A stretch of DNA of 64,000 bases, from NCBI RefSeq assembly GCF_017355875.1, contig NZ_JAFEWC010000002.1, positions 1 through 64,000 on the forward strand, in the 5' to 3' direction. The DNA is from Aridibaculum aurantiacum (lineage in GTDB: Bacteria > Bacteroidota > Bacteroidia > Chitinophagales > Chitinophagaceae). Positions within the stretch are counted from its first letter, which is position 1. Each line of letters begins with the position of its first letter. The notes under the pieces were generated by a model. It saw nothing but the letters and a program-made list of their open reading frames with translations, ran no database searches and was not told the DNA's origin. Shown piece after piece: positions 27,864 to 36,441 of this stretch. The position numbers and the translations under genes are program-made.

Positions 27864-27889
27864 TGGTTGATGCTATTGCAGGCATCAAC
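27864..27889 (+). terminator. Hairpin after the surface xylanase gene
   Basis: A perfect 9-bp inverted repeat (GGTTGATGC at 27864-27872 and GCATCAACC at 27881-27889, 8-base loop) begins 11 bases after the GH10 stop. No T run follows, so it may stabilise the susCD-GH10 mRNA 3' end or cause Rho-type or partial termination. Confidence 0.5.
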
Positions 27890-27955
27890 CGCACCTCATG
27901 CATGTACTACTGACAATGGAACTTAAGATGCAAGCAAGCAGTCGTTAGAAAGCAG

Positions 27956-27989
27956 GCGGCATACCTTTGTATGCTGCCGCTTCTTCTTT
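27956..27989 (+). terminator. GC-rich hairpin with T-rich tail upstream of the acetylesterase
   Basis: GCGGCATAC and GTATGCTGCCGC pair around a 4-base CTTT loop, with a small bulge on the right side, and TTCTTCTTT follows. This resembles an intrinsic terminator between GH10 and the SASA esterase gene and would separate their transcription. The bulge lowers confidence. Confidence 0.45.
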
Positions 27990-28031
27990 ACAACAGAAAC
28001 CACAAGTAGTTAGCTTTATCGAAACAGACCA

Positions 28032-29954
28032 ATGGTTAGAATCATTTTGGCTTTTTTCCTTCTTACAATCAGTTGTGTTGCGCATGGGCAGGTGCGTTTG
28101 CCGCAGATCATAAGAGATAGCATGATACTGCAGCGTGATACCAAAGTAAATGTTTGGGGCTGGGCCAGTGCTGGTGAAAAAGTAACTGTAACCATTGCAT
28201 CTAAAAAATATAGAACCACGACCGACCATGCCGGTAAATGGAAAGTAATGGTAGGACCAGTAAAAGCAGGTGGTCCTTATGAAATGGAAATAGCAGGAAA
28301 AAATAAGATCAGGCTTTCAAACATCCTGTTTGGCGATGTATGGTTTTGCTCAGGCCAATCGAACATGGTGCACCAGATGGAGCTACACAAAGAGACTTAT
28401 GCTAGCGACATAGCAAATGCCAACAATGACCAGATCCGCCACTTTATAGTACCTAATAAAACCAATCTGCAAGCACCCGAAGACAACCTAACAGGAGGCA
28501 GCTGGAAAACAGCTAATCCTACAGATGTTAGGCAGTTCTCGGCCGTAGCATATTTTTTTGCAACAACTATCTATGATAAATACAAGATCCCAATTGGTCT
28601 TATCAATGCGAGTGTAGGTGGTACGCCAATAGAAGCATGGACAAGCGAAGAGGGCTTCAAAGAATTTCCCGCTGTATTAAATACGGTTCATAAAAATAGG
28701 GACACAGCTTATATCAATAGCTATAACAGGAATGCAGCAGCAACCCAACCTAAAGGTCTTGGTTCAAAAGACCTGGGAATGAAAGCAGCTACGAAATGGT
28801 ATGATCCAAATTATTTACCTAAAGGATGGAGCAACATAAACATTCCCGGCTACTGGGAAGACCAGGGCACTAAGAACCTTGATGGAGTGGTTTGGTATCG
28901 CAAGGAGATAGAAGTACCCGGAACAATGGCAGGTAAAGCTGCTAAGCTTACGCTGGGAAGAATAGTGGATGCTGATGTGGTGTATGTAAATGGCACGCAG
29001 GTAGGTAGCACAGGTTATCAATACCCGCAGCGCCGGTACGCCATTCCTGCAGGTTTATTGAAAGCAGGAAAAAACCTGGTAGTTGTTCGTGTAGTGAACT
29101 ATGGTGGTAAAGGAGGTTTTGTTCCCGATAAACCTTATCATTTTTCTGCAGGTACAGATACGATAGACTTGAAGGGAACCTGGCAGTACAAAGTTGGCGA
29201 AGTTTTCACGCCTGCTAAAAATGTAGTAGAACCTATCAATTTACAGAATCAGCCTACCGCGCTATACAATGCAATGGTGGCTCCGCTTACCAATTACAAC
29301 ATCAAAGGCGTGCTTTGGTACCAGGGTGAAAGCAACATCAGGAATGCAGCTGATTATGCTAAGCTGTTACCCAACCTAATTGATGACTGGAGAACAAAAT
29401 GGAAGCAGCCTTCACTGCCATTCATCTATGCACAGTTGCCCAACTTCCAGGAGGTGCAGTACCTGCCATCAGAAAGCGACCTGGCAGTAATGCGTGAGAG
29501 CCAGCTAAAAGCTTTATCAGTACCTAACACAGGCATGGCCGTAACCATAGAACTCGGTGAATGGAACGATATACATCCCGACAATAAAAAAGATGTAGGC
29601 GTACGAATGGCACAGAGTGCATTGAAGGTAGCTTATGGAGAACAGGTGATTCCTTCAGGTCCTATCTTCAAAAGCTTTACCCGCAATGGCAACAAGCTGG
29701 TATTATCATTCGACCATATAGGTTCTGGTTTAATATCAAAAGATGGTGAGCCATTAAGATGGTTCGCCATTGCAGGAGCAGACAAGAAATTCGTGTGGGC
29801 AAACGCCGAAATACAAAATGATACAGTTGTTGTTTGGAATGAAGAAATAAACGATCCAAAATATGTGAGGTATGCATGGGCAGATAATCCTGCTGATGTA
29901 AACTTTTATAATAAAGAAGGTTTACCTGCGTCACCTTTCAGAACCGGCGAGTAA
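28032..29954 (+). CDS. SASA-domain (sialate O-acetylesterase-like) carbohydrate acetylesterase
   Basis: A secreted SGNH-fold esterase of 640 residues (signal to about residue 20). Nucleophile S110 lies in CSGQSNM; block features GLINASVGGTPIEAW and VLWYQGESN follow; a catalytic Asp/His pair is in NDIHPDN. A galactose-binding-like jelly roll (about 265-385, containing VVWYRKEIEVPG and DADVVYVNGTQVG) is inserted in the hydrolase fold. Family members remove acetyl groups from sialate, and related CE20 enzymes act on plant xylo-oligosaccharides. Here removal of xylan acetyl groups is the sensible reading. Confidence 0.88.
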   Translation: MVRIILAFFLLTISCVAHGQVRLPQIIRDSMILQRDTKVNVWGWASAGEKVTVTIASKKYRTTTDHAGKWKVMVGPVKAGGPYEMEIAGKNKIRLSNILFGDVWFCSGQSNMVHQMELHKETYASDIANANNDQIRHFIVPNKTNLQAPEDNLTGGSWKTANPTDVRQFSAVAYFFATTIYDKYKIPIGLINASVGGTPIEAWTSEEGFKEFPAVLNTVHKNRDTAYINSYNRNAAATQPKGLGSKDLGMKAATKWYDPNYLPKGWSNINIPGYWEDQGTKNLDGVVWYRKEIEVPGTMAGKAAKLTLGRIVDADVVYVNGTQVGSTGYQYPQRRYAIPAGLLKAGKNLVVVRVVNYGGKGGFVPDKPYHFSAGTDTIDLKGTWQYKVGEVFTPAKNVVEPINLQNQPTALYNAMVAPLTNYNIKGVLWYQGESNIRNAADYAKLLPNLIDDWRTKWKQPSLPFIYAQLPNFQEVQYLPSESDLAVMRESQLKALSVPNTGMAVTIELGEWNDIHPDNKKDVGVRMAQSALKVAYGEQVIPSGPIFKSFTRNGNKLVLSFDHIGSGLISKDGEPLRWFAIAGADKKFVWANAEIQNDTVVVWNEEINDPKYVRYAWADNPADVNFYNKEGLPASPFRTGE

Positions 29955-29986
29955 GATTACTTTTAGATAAATAAAAGCATATGCAA

Positions 29987-31147
29987 ATGGAACAGACCAT
30001 GCGGTGGTTCGGACCTAATGACCCCGTAAGTTTAATGGACATAAAACAAGCAGGTTGTACAGGTGTGGTAACAGCATTGCACCATATACCTGTAGGTGAT
30101 GTATGGACAGTAGATGAGATCAACAAACGAAAGGCTGTTATAGAAGAAGCAGGACTAACATGGACGGTAATTGAAAGCCTTCCTGTAAGTGAAGACATTA
30201 AAAAACATTCAGGCAATTTTGCGCAGCATCTTGAGAACTACAAGACCAGCCTGCGCAATGTAGCAGGCTGCGGGCTGAAAGTGGTAACGTACAACTTTAT
30301 GCCTATCCTCGATTGGATGCGTACAGATATCAACTACGTGATGCCCGATGGCAGCAAAGCATTGTATTTTGAAAAAGCAGCCTTCATTGCTTTTGATCTT
30401 TTCCTGCTTCAGCGACCCGGTGCTGAAGCTGATTATACAGATGCAGAAAAAGCAGCAGCTAAGGCTCGCTACAATACCATGAGCGAGCAGGAGAAAGAGA
30501 TTCTTTACACCAATGCATTATTGGGTTTGCCTGGAAGTGAAGAACGTTTTACGGTAGAACAAATTTTAACCGCTCTCAGAACATACGAAGGCATCGATGC
30601 CCAAAAACTAAAGCAACACCTGTTTTATTTTTTACAGCAAGTAGTGCCAGTAGCAGAAGAGGTGGGTTTAAAAATGGCCATCCATCCTGACGATCCGCCT
30701 TATCCTATTCTTGGACTTCCACGTATTGTAAGTACAGAGCAGGATGCAAGGGAGCTGATAGAAGCGGCACCATCACCGGCTAATGGATTGTGCTATTGCA
30801 CCGGCTCGTATGGTGTACGTCCCGATAATGACCTGGTTGGAATTATTGAACGACTGGGTGATCATATTCATTTCATCCACCTGCGTGCTACTAAGCGCGA
30901 TGCAGATGGAAATTTTTACGAAGCCGATCATCTTACAGGTGATGTGGACATGTATGCTGTAGTGAAAGCATTGGTACAAACGATGAGGCGAAGAGGTGTA
31001 TCTCTTCCTATGCGCCCCGATCACGGGCACCAGATGCTGGACGACCTGGAGAAGAAAACATACCCCGGTTATTCTGCCATTGGCAGGCTTCGCGGACTGG
31101 CAGAACTAAGAGGACTTGAATTAGGGATCAGCAGGAGTATTTCCTGA
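29987..31147 (+). CDS. uxuA: Mannonate dehydratase
   Basis: Dehydrates D-mannonate to 2-keto-3-deoxygluconate in the cytoplasm. About 386 residues; recognised from [38 protein letters not shown] and MRPDHGHQM, which carry the metal-binding and catalytic residues. I prefer the ATG at 29987, though 29981 is also possible. It processes glucuronate released by the GH67 and GH115 enzymes; the upstream isomerase UxaC is absent from the window and the fructuronate reductase may be the SDR at 8563. Confidence 0.95.
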   Translation: MEQTMRWFGPNDPVSLMDIKQAGCTGVVTALHHIPVGDVWTVDEINKRKAVIEEAGLTWTVIESLPVSEDIKKHSGNFAQHLENYKTSLRNVAGCGLKVVTYNFMPILDWMRTDINYVMPDGSKALYFEKAAFIAFDLFLLQRPGAEADYTDAEKAAAKARYNTMSEQEKEILYTNALLGLPGSEERFTVEQILTALRTYEGIDAQKLKQHLFYFLQQVVPVAEEVGLKMAIHPDDPPYPILGLPRIVSTEQDARELIEAAPSPANGLCYCTGSYGVRPDNDLVGIIERLGDHIHFIHLRATKRDADGNFYEADHLTGDVDMYAVVKALVQTMRRRGVSLPMRPDHGHQMLDDLEKKTYPGYSAIGRLRGLAELRGLELGISRSIS

Positions 31148-31170
31148 TCGTATGACCTGTTGTTTATTTT

Positions 31171-31207
31171 GAACACATAGGTTCATAGGAACAGTAGGAA
31201 ACATAGA
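31171..31207. repeat. Degenerate short repeat with 8-9 base spacing
   Basis: Four copies of a CATAG/GTAG-ended unit (CACATAG, TTCATAG, ACAGTAG, AACATAG) are spaced 8-9 bases apart between uxuA and the SMP-30 gene. It resembles a decayed relative of the heptamer arrays but its spacing is looser, so it is listed at low confidence. Confidence 0.4.
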
Positions 31208-31314
31208 CTTTTGATCAAGTGAAAAGGGTGTAACGAGAACATCACATCTTCTATCTTTCAATTCTATGATCACAATGTTTTATGTGGTAATGAGTAAAAT
31301 TTCAAAAACTGCTT

Positions 31315-32211
31315 ATGAAAAATATGCTCTTGCTCTATATACTTTCTTTCTCCATGGCATGCGGCGCAAACAAACCAACACCTAAAGCTGCTACTACATC
31401 TTTAGTTGCTGATGGTGCTACGCTACAGTTAGTATCTGACCAGTTTAAGTTCACAGAAGGACCTGCAAAAGATGCAGCAGGCAATGTCTTCTTTACCGAC
31501 CAGCCCAACAACCGCATCTGGAAATACAACACCGATGGTCAGCTTTCTATTTTCATGGAAAATGCAGGCAGGTCGAATGGTTTATACTTCAATACCAAAG
31601 GCCAATTATTAGCATGTGCCGATGGCAACAATGAACTATGGCGCATTAGCATGGACAAGAGTGTACAGGTGCTGGTGAAAGATGTAAGTGGAGAGAAGCT
31701 AAATGGCCCAAACGATGTTTGGGAGAATGCCAGCAATGGCGACATCTATTTTACCGACCCGTATTACAAGCGCGACTATTGGACAAGGACTGAGCCGGCA
31801 AGGCCGCAGCATGTATACTTGTTGCGCGGCGGCAAACTCACAACAGTGGCCACCGACCTGGTAAAGCCAAATGGCATCATAGGTACAGCTGATGGTAAAC
31901 GTTTGTACATAGCCGACATTGGCGATAACAAAACTTATACGTACACCATAGAGAAGAATGGTAGCCTTAGCAATAAGAAGTTGTTGGCTGCTCAAGGCTC
32001 TGATGGAATGACCCTGGATGAAAGAGGCAATGTATACCTGACAGGCAAGGGCGTGATGATCTATAACGCACAAGGCGAGCATCTTCAAACCATTACTGTC
32101 CCGGAGAATTGGACCGCCAATGTTTGCTTTGGTGGGGTGAACAACAACCAACTTTTTATTACTGCTTCTAAGAGTGCTTATACTTTACTGATGAATGTAA
32201 AAGGGCAATGA
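31315..32211 (+). CDS. SMP-30/gluconolactonase-like lipoprotein
   Basis: A 298-residue six-bladed propeller lactonase (SMP-30/gluconolaconase/LRE family) with a lipoprotein signal (SMACG). Family cues are FTEGPAKDAAGNVFFTD with the metal-binding Glu, LNGPNDVW with metal-binding Asn/Asp, and ADIGDN and SDGMTLDERGNVYLT in the later blades. In a xylan locus it may hydrolyse xylonolactone or an aldonolactone in the periplasm; true substrate unknown. It ends 38 bases before the GH3 start. Confidence 0.88.
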   Translation: MKNMLLLYILSFSMACGANKPTPKAATTSLVADGATLQLVSDQFKFTEGPAKDAAGNVFFTDQPNNRIWKYNTDGQLSIFMENAGRSNGLYFNTKGQLLACADGNNELWRISMDKSVQVLVKDVSGEKLNGPNDVWENASNGDIYFTDPYYKRDYWTRTEPARPQHVYLLRGGKLTTVATDLVKPNGIIGTADGKRLYIADIGDNKTYTYTIEKNGSLSNKKLLAAQGSDGMTLDERGNVYLTGKGVMIYNAQGEHLQTITVPENWTANVCFGGVNNNQLFITASKSAYTLLMNVKGQ

Positions 32212-32249
32212 TGCTTTTGACTTTGTTTTTAAAACACCAATTACGCCAT

Positions 32250-34877
32250 ATGAATATATTCTTCAAACGCTTGTTGCTAATGGCAGCTATAGCGTCTACT
32301 GGTGTGCTGCATGCACAAAACAAATATGCTTTTCAAAACACACAGCTTTCGTTTGAGCAAAGGGTGAATGACCTTGTTAGTCATCTTACGCTGGAGGAAA
32401 AAGTAGCGCAGATGCTGAACGCTGCACCAGCCATCCCACGCTTAGGCATACCTGCGTACGATTGGTGGAATGAAGTACTGCATGGTGTAGCACGTACGCC
32501 ATACAAGGTTACCGTTTACCCGCAGGCCATAGCAATGGCGGCTACCTGGGATACAAATTCACTTAAGACAATGGCTGACTATTCAGCATTGGAGGGAAGA
32601 GCTATATATAACCGGGCGATAGCAGAAGGTAAATCTGGGCAACGTTATGTAGGCCTTACCTACTGGACACCCAACATCAACATATTCCGTGATCCACGCT
32701 GGGGCCGCGGCCAGGAAACCTATGGCGAAGATCCTTTCCTGACAGCTATGTTGGGAAAAGCTTTTGTGCATGGGCTGCAGGGCAACGATCCAAAATACTT
32801 GAAAGCTGCTGCTTGTGCCAAGCATTATGCGGTACACAGCGGGCCCGAACCAGCACGACATGTTTTTAATGCAACAGCAACTAACTACGACCTGTGGGAT
32901 ACATACCTGCCTGCCTTCAAAGAGCTGGTGGTAAATGCAAATGTTGCAGGTGTCATGTGCGCTTACAATGCCTTCTTTGGTCAGCCGTGCTGCGGCAGCG
33001 ATATATTGATGACCAACATCCTGCGCAACCAGTGGAAGTTCAACGGTTATGTTACCTCCGACTGCTGGGCAATAGATGATTTCTTCAAGAACCATAAAAC
33101 ACATCCTGATGCGGCTACCGCTTCTGCTGATGCAGTGTTGCATGGTACCGACATAGACTGCGGAACTGATGCTTATAAATCGTTGGTATCTGCAGTACAA
33201 AGAGGTTTAATAACGGAGCAACAGATTGATGTTTCTGTGAAGCGTTTGTTCATGATCCGTTTCCGCCTTGGCATGTTCGATCCCGTACAGATGGTGAAGT
33301 ATGCGCAAACACCTGCTTCTGTTTTAGAAAGTGCACCACACAAAGCACATGCATTAAAAATGGCGCAGCAGTCCATCGTGCTATTGAAGAATGAGAACAA
33401 CACGCTGCCACTAAGTAAGAAGATAAAAAAGATAGCAGTTTTAGGTCCTAATGCAGATAACAGCATTGCAGTGTTAGGAAACTACAACGGTATGCCTTCA
33501 GAGATCATTACGGCATTGCAAGGCATCAAGAACAAGCTAGGTAAAGATGTAGAAGTGGTGTATGAGAAAGCGGTCAATTTCACCAACGATACACTGCTTC
33601 AATATGCTGATGTAAGCAACCAGTACAGGTTTGAAGGCAAGCAAGGGTTCAGGGCAGAATATTTCAACAATCCTGAACTGAAGGGCGAGCCGGTATTGGT
33701 GCGTATGGAAAGCAAACTAGACAACTTCTGGCAGGAAGGCGAGATAGTGACGGGTACTTTGAAAGCATATAATTTTTCTGCCCGTTATACCACCGACTTC
33801 ACAGCAACAACAACCGGCGATATCACTTTTGAATTAGAGGCAGACGATGGTTATCGCTTTTTTGTGAATGGCAAAGAAGAGATTAACGCGTGGACAAGGA
33901 ACCGTTGGGGTGCACGCACTTACCAATTAAATACGGAAGCTAACAAAACTTACCGCCTGGTGGTAGAGTACCAGCAAGGCGAAGGCAAGGCTTCTGTTGC
34001 GCTGCGTGCGGGACGTTATCAAAAACCTGATTTTGCTGCACTGGCTAATCGTTTACAAACTGCAGACGCCATCGTGTATGTTGGTGGCATTTCACCGCAA
34101 CTGGAAGGAGAGGAGATGAAGGTTGATTTCCCTGGCTTCAACGGCGGCGACCGCACCTCTATACTTTTGCCAGCGGTACAAACCAACCTGATGAAAGCAC
34201 TACATGCTACAGGCAAGCCAGTGGTTTTTGTGATGATGACAGGAAGCGCCATTGCCACGCCATGGGAAGCAGAAAATATTCCTGCTATTGTGAATGCATG
34301 GTATGGTGGCCAGTCAGCAGGTACGGCCATAGCAGATGTCCTTTTTGGCGACTACAATCCTTCGGGCCGCCTGCCGGTCACGTTTTATAAGAACGACCAC
34401 CAGCTGTCTGATTTCAATGATTACTCCATGGACAACCGCACCTACCGCTACTTCAGGGGCGAGCCGCTTTATGGCTTTGGCCATGGCCTTAGTTATACCA
34501 CCTTCAGGTACGATCAACTGAAAGTGCCTGCTACCGTTGCGCAAGGCAAGAATGCAACGGTGAGTGTGCGTGTCACCAATACCGGCAGCCGCGATGGCGA
34601 CGAGGTGGTGCAGCTTTATGTTTCGCATACCAATGAAAATACACGTACACCCATTCGCGCATTGAAAGGCTTCAAACGTATTTCTTTGAAAGCAGGTGAG
34701 TCAAAGGTTGTTTCCTTCACGCTTACACCAGAGCAACTTTCAGTGATCGATTATGCAGGACGTACCAAACAATTTCCCGGCAAGATCTTCATCAACGTTG
34801 GCGGCAGCCAGCCAAACGCAGCTACTAAGGCAAGTAAAAAAACAGTAGAAGGCAGTTTGATGATAGCACGTTCCTAA
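32250..34877 (+). CDS. GH3 beta-xylosidase/beta-glucosidase with PA14 insert
   Basis: A secreted retaining glycosidase of about 875 residues. I chose the ATG at 32250 because it begins the signal peptide (MNIFFKRLLL ... VLHAQ); the frame is open back to 32208, overlapping the SMP-30 stop. The GH3 N-domain has nucleophile Asp in YVTSDCWAI; the C-domain is interrupted by a PA14 module (about residues 460-600, containing FRAEYFNNPEL and ELEADDGYRFFVNG), then resumes and ends with a fibronectin-III-like domain. Context points to beta-xylosidase acting on xylo-oligosaccharides. Confidence 0.93.
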   Translation: MNIFFKRLLLMAAIASTGVLHAQNKYAFQNTQLSFEQRVNDLVSHLTLEEKVAQMLNAAPAIPRLGIPAYDWWNEVLHGVARTPYKVTVYPQAIAMAATWDTNSLKTMADYSALEGRAIYNRAIAEGKSGQRYVGLTYWTPNINIFRDPRWGRGQETYGEDPFLTAMLGKAFVHGLQGNDPKYLKAAACAKHYAVHSGPEPARHVFNATATNYDLWDTYLPAFKELVVNANVAGVMCAYNAFFGQPCCGSDILMTNILRNQWKFNGYVTSDCWAIDDFFKNHKTHPDAATASADAVLHGTDIDCGTDAYKSLVSAVQRGLITEQQIDVSVKRLFMIRFRLGMFDPVQMVKYAQTPASVLESAPHKAHALKMAQQSIVLLKNENNTLPLSKKIKKIAVLGPNADNSIAVLGNYNGMPSEIITALQGIKNKLGKDVEVVYEKAVNFTNDTLLQYADVSNQYRFEGKQGFRAEYFNNPELKGEPVLVRMESKLDNFWQEGEIVTGTLKAYNFSARYTTDFTATTTGDITFELEADDGYRFFVNGKEEINAWTRNRWGARTYQLNTEANKTYRLVVEYQQGEGKASVALRAGRYQKPDFAALANRLQTADAIVYVGGISPQLEGEEMKVDFPGFNGGDRTSILLPAVQTNLMKALHATGKPVVFVMMTGSAIATPWEAENIPAIVNAWYGGQSAGTAIADVLFGDYNPSGRLPVTFYKNDHQLSDFNDYSMDNRTYRYFRGEPLYGFGHGLSYTTFRYDQLKVPATVAQGKNATVSVRVTNTGSRDGDEVVQLYVSHTNENTRTPIRALKGFKRISLKAGESKVVSFTLTPEQLSVIDYAGRTKQFPGKIFINVGGSQPNAATKASKKTVEGSLMIARS

Positions 34878-34883
34878 ATCTCT

Positions 34884-34946
34884 TTGTACTAGTTGGTGAC
34901 CAGCAGCAGTAAGCAAATCAGCTGTTGTTGTGTCACTCACTTGTAC
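34884..34946. repeat. Imperfect inverted repeat after the GH3 gene
   Basis: TTGTACTAG...GTGACCAGCAGCA on the left faces TGTTGTTGTGTCAC...TTGTACC on the right with a central loop. It could be a weak terminator for the GH3 transcript or a decayed strand-switching repeat. Nothing else is seen between GH3 and CE15. Confidence 0.35.
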
Positions 34947-35010
34947 CGCATCTTTCCATAGCAGCTCTGGGCTCCATTTTTCATCTTCTTAATTATCATC
35001 AATCACCCCA

Positions 35011-36357
35011 ATGAAGCGTTGTCGCATTCTTCTTCCACTACTCTGCTTTGCAGCTACTATAGCACAAGCACAGTTTTCGCAGCAAGCCAGGGACAGCATA
35101 CGCAAACTTTCAGAGCAAGATCATGCGCACATGATGCGGCAGCTCGGGATTACCTCATTGCGGCAAGGTGCAGACGGTTGGAATCCTAATGCGCCCAATG
35201 CAGCAAATTTTGATGAAGCAAAGGCTAATCCTTATCCCAATCTGCCAGATCCGTTGCTGACAAAAAATGGCAAGCGTGTGAAGACAGCAAAGCAGTGGTG
35301 GCAGAAACGTCGCCTGGAGATAGTAGAAGATTTTAGCAGGGAGATCTATGGCCGTATGCCTGCTACACCACCGGTAAATTGGGAGGTAGTAAGCACTACC
35401 AATGAAGTAAAAGAAGGTTTTGCTGTGGTTACCAAAGAGCTGGTGGGACGGGTAGACAACGCTGCTTATCCGCAGGTATCGGTTAATATAGATCTTACGC
35501 TTACCACACCGGCCAATGCCACTGGACCAGTGCCGGTAATGATGGAGTTGGGTTTTGTATTTCCACCCGGCTTCCGCTTCCCCGGCCAGGACAGCACCAG
35601 GCGTGAACCAGCATGGCAGCAGCAGGTACTGGCGCAGGGTTGGGGTTATGCAGTCCTCGTTCCTGTTTCTATACAGGCAGATCATGGTGCAGGTTTGTCG
35701 CAAGGCATCATTGGATTGATGAACAAAGGTCAGCCACGCAAGCCCGATGACTGGGGAGCATTGCGTGCATGGGCATGGGGTGCAAGCAGGGCTATAGATT
35801 ATTTTGAAACAGATAAAGCAGTTGATGTAACACGTATAGGCATCGAAGGACATTCGCGCTATGGCAAGGCTGCACTGGTGGCCATGGCTTATGATCCGCG
35901 TATTGCTGTTGGCTTTATCAGTTCTTCAGGTGAAGGTGGTGCCAAGCTGCACCGCCGCAATGCAGGTGAGCTGGTAGAGAATGTAGCCAGCGCTGCAGAA
36001 TACCATTGGATGGCTGGCAACTTTATCAAGTATGCCGGCCCGCTTACATGGGACGACCTGCCGGTAGATGCACATCAGCTGATAGCTCTTTGTGCGCCAC
36101 GTCCTGTATTTATTAGTGTAGGCAGCGTAGGCGAAGGATGGGTAGATGCAAGAGGTATGTTTATGGCTGCTGTACATGCAGGTCCTGTTTATAAACTACT
36201 AGGCAAAAAAGACTTGGGCACCGCTGAATTTCCGCCTGTAGGGAAAGGTCTGATGGATGGCGAGATATCTTTCCGTCAGCATGAAGGTGGACATACACCA
36301 GGCCCTAATTGGCCAACATTTATAGAATATGCAAAGCGGTATTTTGGGAAGCGGTAG
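35011..36357 (+). CDS. CE15 4-O-methyl-glucuronoyl methylesterase (glucuronoyl esterase)
   Basis: A secreted alpha/beta hydrolase of 448 residues (signal to about A20) of family CE15, whose members cleave the ester between xylan glucuronic acid and lignin alcohols. The nucleophile is S282 in GIEGHSRYGKAAL, the oxyanion arginine follows it, and H428 lies in RQHEGGHTPGPNW. The segment GFISSSGEGGAKLHRRN is characteristic. It is the last gene of the xylan locus and implies that lignified (woody or straw) glucuronoxylan is the natural substrate. Its stop codon overlaps the first unit of a heptamer array. Confidence 0.92.
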   Translation: MKRCRILLPLLCFAATIAQAQFSQQARDSIRKLSEQDHAHMMRQLGITSLRQGADGWNPNAPNAANFDEAKANPYPNLPDPLLTKNGKRVKTAKQWWQKRRLEIVEDFSREIYGRMPATPPVNWEVVSTTNEVKEGFAVVTKELVGRVDNAAYPQVSVNIDLTLTTPANATGPVPVMMELGFVFPPGFRFPGQDSTRREPAWQQQVLAQGWGYAVLVPVSIQADHGAGLSQGIIGLMNKGQPRKPDDWGALRAWAWGASRAIDYFETDKAVDVTRIGIEGHSRYGKAALVAMAYDPRIAVGFISSSGEGGAKLHRRNAGELVENVASAAEYHWMAGNFIKYAGPLTWDDLPVDAHQLIALCAPRPVFISVGSVGEGWVDARGMFMAAVHAGPVYKLLGKKDLGTAEFPPVGKGLMDGEISFRQHEGGHTPGPNWPTFIEYAKRYFGKR

Positions 36358-36410
36358 GCGTTAGATGATAGGCGTGAGGCGTGAGGTTGTTAGGTGTTAA
36401 GCGTTAGATG
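36357..36410. repeat. Heptamer-periodic array, single arm
   Basis: Eight units of about 7 bases (GGCGTTA, GATGATA, then two GGCGTGA and relatives, one of 8 bases) run from the final G of the CE15 stop codon to 36410. No complementary arm follows. It lies between the convergent CE15 and nucleotidyltransferase genes. Confidence 0.8.
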
Positions 36411-36441
36411 AAAAAGCTCCTTCCCTTCTTACAGCAAAGTC

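Noticed and set aside
32583-33200. 205-residue minus-strand open frame inside GH3
   Set aside because: Opposite to the conserved GH3 catalytic domain; composition typical of antisense frames.
35155-35853. 232-residue minus-strand open frame inside the CE15 gene
   Set aside because: Cysteine- and tyrosine-rich shadow of a recognised coding frame.
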